Assembly: GCF_900091725.1 (NCBI RefSeq)
Contig: NZ_FMBW01000077.1
Span: forward strand, 78,219 to 142,218
Length of the DNA stretch: 64,000 nt
Origin: Streptomyces sp. DvalAA-43
GTDB taxonomy: Bacteria; Actinomycetota; Actinomycetes; Streptomycetales; Streptomycetaceae
Reading direction: 5' to 3'
The translations under genes were made by a program, and so were the position numbers. Of the stretch, positions 57,308 through 64,000 are shown piece after piece. Below the pieces are notes generated by a model. That model was not told where the DNA came from, searched no databases, and worked only from the letters and a program-made list of their open reading frames with translations. The stretch's first letter is position 1. Each line of letters begins with the position of its first letter.

Positions 57308-58552
57308 ATGACGGACAGCAAGCGGCGCAGGGGCCTGATGGCCGCGTCCGCACTGCTCGGCGGCGTACTGGTGCTCACCGCCTGCAACGACGGCGACAGC
57401 AGTGCCGAGGGCTCGAAGAAGTCGCAGGCGGCCGAGGTCGACAAGGCGGCGGCCCAGGACGCGTCCGAGGCCCAGATAGCCATCGCGCCCAAGAACGGCG
57501 CGACCAACGCGAGCATCAACAACGACGCGAAGGTCACGGTCGCCAAGGGCACGCTCTCCGAAGTCACCATGACCACCGCGGCCGGGGCGGCCGTCAAGGG
57601 CACGCTCTCCGCCGACAACAAGAGCTGGAAGCCGGACGTCCAGCTGGAGCGCTCGACCACGTACAAGATCGCCGCGACGGCGAAGGACTCCAAGGGCCGC
57701 GAGGCGCACGAGAACTCCTCCTTCACCACCGTCTCGCCCGCCAACAGCTTCATCGGGAACTTCACCCCCGAGGACGGCTCCACGGTCGGCGTCGGGATGC
57801 CGGTCTCGATCAACTTCAACAAGGCGATCACGGACAAGAAGGCCGTCCAGGCCGGTATCACCGTGACGTCCAGCAGCGGCCAGCAGGTCGTCGGCCACTG
57901 GTTCAACTCGCAGCGTCTCGACCTGCGCCCCGAGAAGTACTGGCAGGGCGGCTCCACCGTCACCCTGAAGCTGGCGCTGGACGGCGTCGAGGGCGCGGAC
58001 GGCGTCTTCGGCGTCCAGCAGAAGACGGTCACCTTCAAGGTCGGCCGCAACCAGGTCTCGACGGTCGACGCCAACACGAAGATGATGACCGTCACCCAGG
58101 ACGGCAAGACGATCAAGACCATCCCGATCTCCTCGGGCTCCTCCTCCAACCCCACGTACAACGGGCAGATGGTGATCTCCGAGAAGTTCAAGGAGACCCG
58201 GATGAACGGTGCGACGGTCGGCTTCACCGACGACGACGGCAAGGGCGAGTACGACATCAAGGACGTGCCGCACGCCATGCGGCTGTCCACCTCGGGCACC
58301 TTCATCCACGGCAACTACTGGGGCGCGCGGTCGATCTTCGGCAGCGCCAACACCAGCCACGGCTGCGTCGGTCTCGCCGATGTGAAGGGCGCGGGCGACG
58401 CCAACCAGCCCGCCGCCTGGTTCTACAACAACTCCATGGTCGGCGACGTGGTCATCGTCAAGAACTCCCCGGACAAGACCATCACCCCCGACAACGGCCT
58501 CAACGGCTGGAACATGAGCTGGGCCGAGTGGACGGCGGGCTCCCAGGCCTGA
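57308..58552 (+). CDS. Lipoprotein L,D-transpeptidase (Ig-like plus YkuD domains)
   Basis: A 414-aa envelope enzyme. A lipobox is present (VLTAC, Cys26). Two Ig-like modules (about 60-250; DAKVTVAKGTLSEVTM, then SFIGNFTPEDGSTVGVGMPV) precede the YkuD domain with HGNYWGARSIFGSANTSHGCVGL, where the Cys is the nucleophile. This is the domain plan of mycobacterial LdtMt2-type enzymes making 3-3 cross-links, anchored outside the membrane. GGAGAAG stands before ATG 57308; an upstream ATG at 57293 is less likely. It is followed by a strong terminator. Confidence 0.93.
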   Translation: MTDSKRRRGLMAASALLGGVLVLTACNDGDSSAEGSKKSQAAEVDKAAAQDASEAQIAIAPKNGATNASINNDAKVTVAKGTLSEVTMTTAAGAAVKGTLSADNKSWKPDVQLERSTTYKIAATAKDSKGREAHENSSFTTVSPANSFIGNFTPEDGSTVGVGMPVSINFNKAITDKKAVQAGITVTSSSGQQVVGHWFNSQRLDLRPEKYWQGGSTVTLKLALDGVEGADGVFGVQQKTVTFKVGRNQVSTVDANTKMMTVTQDGKTIKTIPISSGSSSNPTYNGQMVISEKFKETRMNGATVGFTDDDGKGEYDIKDVPHAMRLSTSGTFIHGNYWGARSIFGSANTSHGCVGLADVKGAGDANQPAAWFYNNSMVGDVVIVKNSPDKTITPDNGLNGWNMSWAEWTAGSQA

Positions 58553-58606
58553 CCCGACCCCGGTCCGACTCCACGCGTCATCCCCGGCGCGGCCCGAATC
58601 CCGTAC

Positions 58607-58655
58607 GGAGGCGGCGGCACCCGGATCCCCTCGGATCCGCGGTGCCGCCGCCTCC
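58607..58655 (+). terminator. Terminator after L,D-transpeptidase gene
   Basis: A perfect 15-bp stem (58607-58621 with 58641-58655) enclosing a second small inverted repeat built on GGATCC. Confidence 0.75.
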
Positions 58656-59060
58656 GGCGTTCGTGGGCCTTCTCGTCCGGCCGCCCCAGCGAGGGTGGGG
58701 AATCGTTCCTTTGGACTGTTCTGACATCAACTGTCCCCATGGATCAGCACCATTGAGCCGCGTCACGGACCAGGACGCGACCAGACCTGTCGCGTGGTGC
58801 GGTGCCCGAAGTGCCGCCGTCCGGTCCTCGGCGGCCGGGTCGCGGAAGGCCTGGACGAAACCGGTCCGCCGGAAGGCGGAGGAGCGCCGGTGGGAGATCA
58901 TCGGTACATCAGCACCCAGTGGGAACGCCCCCGGGAGCAGGACGGGGAGGCGCAGCCTTGACGTGCGCCCACGGCTCGACGCCGGGGTGACGACGACGCG
59001 ACGCGGAGCATCGACAGGGTCGTGGTCCAGTGCCTGCGAACCGGGGCTCGCGTGCCCGGC
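58656..59060. other. Noncoding gap before the RDD gene
   Basis: About 400 bp between the convergent L,D-transpeptidase and RDD genes. A short frame of about 60 codons is open near 58802, but it has no ribosome site or domain. I see no RNA gene or repeat here. Confidence 0.4.
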
Positions 59061-59669
59061 TCAACGGTGGGCCGGCGCGGTGGCGGCCCGGTGGGCGGTG
59101 AGGCCGCTGTGGCGGACCTGGCGCAGGCCCAGCGGGTCGGTGCACGGCTCGCCGTTCCCGCCGTTCCAGAGCGTGGTGCGGGGCAGGGCGTCGGGGCCCG
59201 AGAGCAACGAGCGCAGCCCGTACCAGGGTTGCAGCGGCAGCCAGCACAGCCCGTACAGCCAGCGCCGCAGCAGCAGCCAGGGCCCCGGGCGCCCGGCGTC
59301 GGGCAGTCTGACCACCCGTATCCCCATGATCAGTTTGCCCGCGCCGGCCCCGGTGAGCGAGGTGAGGACCACATGGTTGAGGAACGAGAACGCGAGCGCC
59401 GGGCCGAGCAGCAGGCCGACCGCCTCGGTGACTGCGGCCGTATGCACGTACGGCCGGGCCAGTAAGCCGGCGGCGACCAGGCAGAGATAGCAGTCGAGGC
59501 CGACCGCGAGATAGCGGCGCATGTCGCCCGCACGAGGCGGTACGCGCACCGTGTGCGGTGCGTGCGGTGCGGTGCGGTACCCGGGCGTGGGCGGGAGGGC
59601 CGCACGAGCCGTCGGCAGAGGCGGTACGGAGAGGTTCCGGGAGCGTCCCTCACCCCGTGGAATGGTCAT
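59061..59669 (-). CDS. RDD family membrane protein
   Basis: A 202-aa membrane protein with a Pro-rich N-terminal tail. The RDD signature is spread over two helices: DMRRYLAVGLDCYLCLVAAGLLARP, then the basic GAGAGKLIMGIRVVRLPDAGRPGPW segment typical of the family, followed by WLLLRRWLYGLCWLPLQP. RDD proteins are of mostly unknown function. It is divergent from the helix-rich gene at 59699, whose start is 30 bp away. Confidence 0.82.
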   Translation of the reverse strand: MTIPRGEGRSRNLSVPPLPTARAALPPTPGYRTAPHAPHTVRVPPRAGDMRRYLAVGLDCYLCLVAAGLLARPYVHTAAVTEAVGLLLGPALAFSFLNHVVLTSLTGAGAGKLIMGIRVVRLPDAGRPGPWLLLRRWLYGLCWLPLQPWYGLRSLLSGPDALPRTTLWNGGNGEPCTDPLGLRQVRHSGLTAHRAATAPAHR

Positions 59670-59698
59670 GACGGCATCATGGCCGATGAGGCATCACC

Positions 59699-60349
59699 AT
59701 GTGCCCGGTAACCGAACACACGCCGCCCGCGCCCCGCACTGCTCTCGCCGCCATGACCGCCGCCATCACCGCCGTGATCATCGCAGTGGTCGGTGTGCTC
59801 GGCACACTCCTCGCCCCGGTGTTCGCGCAACGGCTGACCGCGCGTCAGCGCGCCGAGGAGGCCCGACTGGCGGGCGGGCGGCGGAAGTTCGAGGAGCGGC
59901 GCGCCCACTGCACGGCCATGAACCGGGCCTCCCGGCAGTTCCACACCCTCCTCAAGGACGCCCTGCGCCGGATCCGCGACGGCGTCTACACGGAGCAGGA
60001 GCGCACCCAGCTGGAAGAGGCCCGCCCCGACCACCGCGACCGTTACGCCGAGGCGCAGATGATCGTCCCCGAACGGATACTCCAGACGTCCCACGATCTC
60101 AACCGGGTGCTCGCCGCCGGGGACGCCACCGCCAAACGCCTCGACCGTGGCCTCGCCCGCGACGGCGAGAACGTCGGACGGGCCCTGGAGGACCTGAAGG
60201 CGGCCGACCCCTGCCTCGACCGGATGTGGGAGCTGATGCGCCGGGACCTCGGGCCTGACTCGGCGTCGTGGGCCGGGGCCACCCACAGGGGCTCGGCTCC
60301 GTCGGCGAGGCCCCGCCCGCCCCTCGGCAGGCCACATCCGCCCGCCCCC
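59699..60349 (+). CDS. Membrane-anchored helical protein, 3' end unresolved
   Basis: From ATG 59699 (GAGG 8 nt upstream) the frame encodes one transmembrane helix (ITAVIIAVVGVLGTLLAPVF) and a helical, charged cytoplasmic domain to about residue 195 (RQRAEEARLAGGRRKFEERR, then LQTSHDLNRVLAAGDAT, LDRMWELMRRDLG). After that the frame becomes Pro/Arg-rich and stays open to 62521, antisense to the next gene, so no credible stop is seen. The end given is only the point where the opposite gene begins. A frameshift near 60265 or a lost stop is likely; TGA in another frame lies at about 60256. Confidence 0.5.
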
Positions 60350-62020
60350 TCAGCAGGCACCGAACGGCCACAGCCGGTACCGCGAATCCAGCCGGTACTC
60401 GCCCGCCCGCCCCACCGTCAGCCGCGTCCACTCGCCGTCCCGCCGCAGACATCCGCCGCCGTCCGCCCGCAGCCACGGCGAGTACGCGATCCGTACCGTC
60501 ACCGACCCGGCGGCGGGCACCCGTACCACCAGGGACGCGTCGTCGCCGCGTACGACCGCGCCGGGCGCGGAGACCAGCGGCACCGCCCCGCGCACCCGGT
60601 AGATCCGCCACTCCGCGTCCCGCCACACCGGCTGCAGCCAGTCGATGCCGTGCCGGACGATCGCCGCCTCCGCCTCGGCGGGCCCGTCCGGCCTGCCGTT
60701 GTGCAGCACGACCAGACCCACGCCCCACCGGTCCAGCCAGGCCCGGTACGCCGCCGGGGTCGGCCGTTCCCCGTAGAACAGCCGCCCGCGCTCCACGTCG
60801 AGCTGCCGGTTCCAGCCGCGCGCCAGGTTCACGTACGGGGCGAGCACCGTGGCCTCGCGGTGGTTGCGGGCCGGTACGGCCTCCACCCGGGTCCGCTCGG
60901 CACCGAGCCGGCGCAGCTCGGCGACCACGCCGTCGGTGTGCTCCGCCCAGGCGGGCACGGTGCTGGAGACCCGCAGATCGTCATCGGTCTTGTCGATCAG
61001 CCAGCCCGAGGTGAACACCAGCGTCCCGGCGAGCAGCGCGGCCCGTACCCGTACCGCCGTACCGCCCCGCGCCCACCGGGGCAGCAGGGCCGCCGACGCC
61101 GCCAGCAGCACGGGCGGGCCGGCCATCCCCACCAGCCGCTCCACGTTCGTCCCGATGGGGGAGGGGACCAGGAAGGTCAGGACGACCCCGGCCGCGTACA
61201 CCGGGCTCGCGAACCGGACCACCCGCCAGCCGCCCTCGCGCGGCGCCGCGCACCACAGAGCCGCGCAGGCCGCCAACGGCACCCACAGCCTGCCCGCCGC
61301 CATCGGCTGCTCGCCGGTGAAGGGGAACACCACGGTCGTCGCGGCCACCACCACGAACGGCGGCACGACCAGCCCGGCTGCCCGCCGCCACTGCCGGTCC
61401 AGCCCGTACGCCGCGCCCGCCACCACCAGGAACAGCCCCGCCACCGGGCTCGCCGCCGTCGCCAGCGCCGCGCATCCCGCCGCGACGCCCGTACGGCGCG
61501 GTACGTACACCAGCGCGACCAGCCCGATCGCGACGCCCAGCGCGAACGTGGTGCGCCCGGACGCGACATTGCACCAGAGCGCCAGCGAGCCCAGCACCGC
61601 GACCGCGACCGGCCACCGCACCCCGCCGCGTACACAGAGCCGCCCCAGCGCCCACGAGCCGCAGAGCCCGGCGGCGACGGTCACCGTCCGCACCCCGGAC
61701 ACCGCCATGAGCGGCGGGGCCAGCAGGCTGTAGTTGGCGGTGTGCATCCCGCCGTACCAGGAGAGGTTGTACGCGGACCCCGGGTGCCGGGAGGCGAAGC
61801 CGGCCCAGGCGAGCTGCGCCGCCAGATCACCGCCGCCGGTGGCCAGCGCCAGCGCCCACAGCAGGTACAGCGGCACGACGACGAGCACGGCGACCCCCGG
61901 CACCCACCACCGCGCCGGGACCCTGCGCGTACCGGTGGGATTCCGCCCGTCTTCCCTGCCGCACTCCCCGCCACGTTCCGCGTCGCGCGTCCCGGTGCTT
62001 TCGGTGATCCCCACCGGCAC
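60350..62020 (-). CDS. Polytopic membrane protein, glycosyltransferase-like
   Basis: A 556-aa protein with about ten transmembrane segments in residues 40-340 (GVAVLVVVPLYLLWALALATG, then a loop with SWYGGMHTANYSLLAPPL, and further helices). A soluble C-terminal domain of about 190 residues follows, with a beta-rich end (RIAYSPWLRADGGGCLRR, ending WPFGAC). The layout suggests a membrane glycosyltransferase or a similar polymer enzyme; no DxD-type motif could be fixed, so the class is not certain. It overlaps the open + frame. I found no partner gene nearby. Confidence 0.7.
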   Translation of the reverse strand: MPVGITESTGTRDAERGGECGREDGRNPTGTRRVPARWWVPGVAVLVVVPLYLLWALALATGGGDLAAQLAWAGFASRHPGSAYNLSWYGGMHTANYSLLAPPLMAVSGVRTVTVAAGLCGSWALGRLCVRGGVRWPVAVAVLGSLALWCNVASGRTTFALGVAIGLVALVYVPRRTGVAAGCAALATAASPVAGLFLVVAGAAYGLDRQWRRAAGLVVPPFVVVAATTVVFPFTGEQPMAAGRLWVPLAACAALWCAAPREGGWRVVRFASPVYAAGVVLTFLVPSPIGTNVERLVGMAGPPVLLAASAALLPRWARGGTAVRVRAALLAGTLVFTSGWLIDKTDDDLRVSSTVPAWAEHTDGVVAELRRLGAERTRVEAVPARNHREATVLAPYVNLARGWNRQLDVERGRLFYGERPTPAAYRAWLDRWGVGLVVLHNGRPDGPAEAEAAIVRHGIDWLQPVWRDAEWRIYRVRGAVPLVSAPGAVVRGDDASLVVRVPAAGSVTVRIAYSPWLRADGGGCLRRDGEWTRLTVGRAGEYRLDSRYRLWPFGAC

Positions 62021-62201
62021 ACCCTAGCGGCGCCGTTCGCACCGGTCGGCGGCGTGCGCACACCTGCACCGTGGTGCAGCTGGCTACACCACGGACCCGG
62101 GGGACCGTCCCCTCGTGGCGGCCGTCTCCGGCCAGCAGGATGGGGACATCACGAGACACCGTCCCCACCGCGAGACACCGTCCCCACCACGGAGGAACCC
62201 C

Positions 62202-62372
62202 ATGAAGGCACTGCTCTGGTTCGTGCTCTGCGCGGCGATCGCCGCGAACGTCTCACTGAACTTCCTGACGGAGGAGAACGGTCTGCACATCGCGCTGAGC
62301 GTGGTCAGCGGAGTGGTCGTGCTCGCGTCCGGAGCGGGCCTGTGGATGCTGCGCCGCGAGGCCCGGCAGTAG
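62202..62372 (+). CDS. Small membrane protein (56 aa)
   Basis: A 56-aa protein with two hydrophobic segments (LLWFVLCAAIAANVSLNFL and IALSVVSGVVVLASGAGLWML) and a basic end (RREARQ). GGAGGAA precedes ATG 62202 with good spacing; the open frame begins earlier at 62115 but without a ribosome site. No function is known. It stands alone between the membrane protein and gdhA. Confidence 0.65.
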   Translation: MKALLWFVLCAAIAANVSLNFLTEENGLHIALSVVSGVVVLASGAGLWMLRREARQ

Positions 62373-62581
62373 CCCCGGCCGGCACTGCGCGGGTCCCGTT
62401 GCGAGGGCCACCGGGGCGGCTGGGACAATCGACCTGCCACAACGGTTCTGTACGTCGCCTCCGTGAGCCGCAGAGCGTGCGATGTCTGGGCGACGCCCTC
62501 AATGGGGAGGGGGACCGCTGACGCCTCCCGGGACGGGGGCGTCTTCGCGCGCGACGCCCATCGACGGAAGGTCTTGACCTG

Positions 62582-63961
62582 ATGCAGGCCACCCCTGATT
62601 CCGTAACCCCGCACGCCACCGAGAACCGCGTCATCGAGCCGCTGTACGCCGAGATCCTCCGGCGCAACCAGGGCGAGAAGGAATTCCACCAGGCGGTCCG
62701 GGAGGTCCTGGAGACCCTCGGCCCGGTTCTCGCCAAGCGGCCCGAGTTCGTGGACGCCAGGATCATCGAGCGCATCTGCGAGCCCGAGCGCCAGCTCATC
62801 TTCCGGGTGCCGTGGTCGGACGACTCCGGCGACATCCACGTCAACCGCGGCTTCCGGGTCGAGTTCAGCAGCTCGCTCGGACCGTACAAGGGCGGGCTGC
62901 GCTTCCACCCCTCGGTCAACCTCGGCATCGTGAAGTTCCTCGGCTTCGAGCAGATCTTCAAGAACGCGCTCACCGGCATGCCCATCGGCGGCGGCAAGGG
63001 CGGCGCGGACTTCGACCCCAAGGGCCGCTCGGACGCCGAGATCATGCGGTTCTGCCAGTCGTTCATGACCGAACTCCACCGCCACCTCGGCGAGTACACC
63101 GACGTCCCGGCCGGTGACATCGGCGTCGGCGGCCGGGAGATCGGCTACCTGTTCGGCCAGTACAAGCGGATCACCAACCGCTACGAGTCCGGCGTCCTCA
63201 CCGGAAAGGGCCTCGGCTGGGGCGGCGCCCAGGCCCGCACCGAGGCCACCGGCTACGGCTGTGTCCTGTTCACCGCCGAGATGCTCCGCAGCCGGGGCGA
63301 ATCCCTCGACGGCCAGCGCATCGTCGTCTCGGGCTCGGGCAATGTCGCGATCTACGCGATCGAGAAGGCCCAGCAGCTCGGCGCGACCGTGGTGACCTGC
63401 TCCGACTCCACCGGCTACGTCGTGGACGAGAAGGGCATCGACCTCGCCCTCCTCAAGGAGATCAAGGAGGCGGGCCGCGGCCGCGTCTCCGAGTACGCGG
63501 AGCGCTGCGGCGAGCACGTCACGTACGTCCCCGGCACCGGCGTCTGGAACGTCCCCTGCGACGTGGCCCTGCCCTGCGCCACCCAGAACGAACTCCACGA
63601 GGCCGACGCGGTGGCCCTGGTGCGCCACGGTGTGAAGGCGGTCGCCGAGGGCGCCAACATGCCCACCACCCCGGAGGCCGTACGCGTCCTCCAGGAGGCG
63701 GGCGTCGCCTTCGCCCCCGGCAAGGCGGCCAACGCGGGCGGCGTGGCCACCAGCGCCCTGGAGATGCAGCAGAACGCCTCGCGCGACTCCTGGACCTTCT
63801 CCCACACGGAGGAGCGCCTCGCGGAGATCATGCGCCACATCCACGACTCCTGCTACACCACGGCGGAGCGCTACGGCAGCCCCGGCAACTACGTGGTCGG
63901 CGCCAACATCGCCGGCTTCGAGCTGGTCGCGGACGCGATGCTGGCCCAGGGCCTGATCTGA
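62582..63961 (+). CDS. gdhA: NADP-specific glutamate dehydrogenase
   Basis: A 459-aa hexameric-type enzyme that makes glutamate from 2-oxoglutarate, ammonium and NADPH. The catalytic Lys lies in MPIGGGKGGADFDPKG, PAGDIGVGGREIG follows, and the NADP fold is IVVSGSGNVAIYAIEKA. The C-terminal helices (GSPGNYVVGANIAGFELVADAM) complete the family length. GGAAGG precedes ATG 62582. It is a single gene; GlnR or AfsQ1 control is known for nitrogen genes in Streptomyces but no clear site was seen. AfsQ1/Q2 in this window responds to glutamate. Confidence 0.95.
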   Translation: MQATPDSVTPHATENRVIEPLYAEILRRNQGEKEFHQAVREVLETLGPVLAKRPEFVDARIIERICEPERQLIFRVPWSDDSGDIHVNRGFRVEFSSSLGPYKGGLRFHPSVNLGIVKFLGFEQIFKNALTGMPIGGGKGGADFDPKGRSDAEIMRFCQSFMTELHRHLGEYTDVPAGDIGVGGREIGYLFGQYKRITNRYESGVLTGKGLGWGGAQARTEATGYGCVLFTAEMLRSRGESLDGQRIVVSGSGNVAIYAIEKAQQLGATVVTCSDSTGYVVDEKGIDLALLKEIKEAGRGRVSEYAERCGEHVTYVPGTGVWNVPCDVALPCATQNELHEADAVALVRHGVKAVAEGANMPTTPEAVRVLQEAGVAFAPGKAANAGGVATSALEMQQNASRDSWTFSHTEERLAEIMRHIHDSCYTTAERYGSPGNYVVGANIAGFELVADAMLAQGLI

Positions 63962-64000
63962 CCCGACGGCCCCTCGACACCACAGTGGCCCGCCCGCCTC

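Noticed and set aside
58578..58901. 107-aa minus-strand frame after the L,D-transpeptidase gene
   Set aside because: It overlaps the terminator, has random composition and no ribosome site.

Overview
The window is high-GC DNA with GTG/TTG starts, heavy third-position GC and long perfect GC hairpins without U-tracts as terminators. Gene content (afsQ1/afsQ2/sigQ, cya, accA2/pccB/accE, hutH, an MmpB-like small membrane protein) and gene order place it in the core chromosome arm of a Streptomyces. All names come from reading translated sequence and from memory; no database search was possible.

Layout. 1-14 kb: nucleoside catabolism genes (cdd tail, deoA, add) interrupted by a Uma2-type nuclease gene, a large secreted subtilase, a STAS protein, an ECF sigma factor, an L,D-transpeptidase, an MFS/LysR pair, an orphan type I-E-like CRISPR array (12 repeats, no cas genes here) and an alpha/beta-hydrolase whose nucleophile position is Gly. 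14-20 kb: PspC and VanZ membrane proteins, the afsQ1-afsQ2-lipoprotein operon divergent from sigQ, and a uridine-kinase-like gene. 20-25 kb: deoC followed by two aldehyde dehydrogenase genes, the second truncated. 26-37.5 kb: an unusual Pst-type ABC transporter island: pstC, pstA, three PstS-like secreted proteins (two tethered by C-terminal membrane helices), an Ig-like protein ending in an LAxTG sorting signal, a sortase-fold protein that has lost its catalytic residues, and pstB. 37.5-46 kb: phosphohexomutase and purine nucleoside phosphorylase, a small cyclotransferase-like protein, an LpdA-type flavoprotein, DeoR and TetR regulators, and accA2. 46-56 kb: maf, an MmpB-like small ORF, accE, pccB, birA, a 3 x 91 bp tandem repeat, cya, an enoyl-CoA hydratase, a GAF-GGDEF protein and hutH. 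56-64 kb: an LAxTG mini-protein, an acidic protein, a lipoprotein L,D-transpeptidase, membrane proteins and gdhA.

How parts work together. deoA, add, deoC(-aldehyde dehydrogenases) and the purine nucleoside phosphorylase(-phosphomutase) operons lie far apart, but each carries the same palindrome, CTACGCGCGTAG (one base differs at deoA), just upstream of its start. I found no other copy in the window. Together these genes form a complete route: deamination, phosphorolysis, pentose-1-P mutation, deoxyribose-5-P cleavage and acetaldehyde oxidation. This looks like one coherent regulon whose regulator is not identified.

The second notable item is the Pst-like island with its sortase pseudoenzyme. 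It sits between two genes that I recall as neighbours in S. coelicolor, so it is probably an accessory system of unknown substrate. Propionyl-CoA carboxylase subunits and biotin ligase cluster around a tandem putative operator, consistent with joint control.
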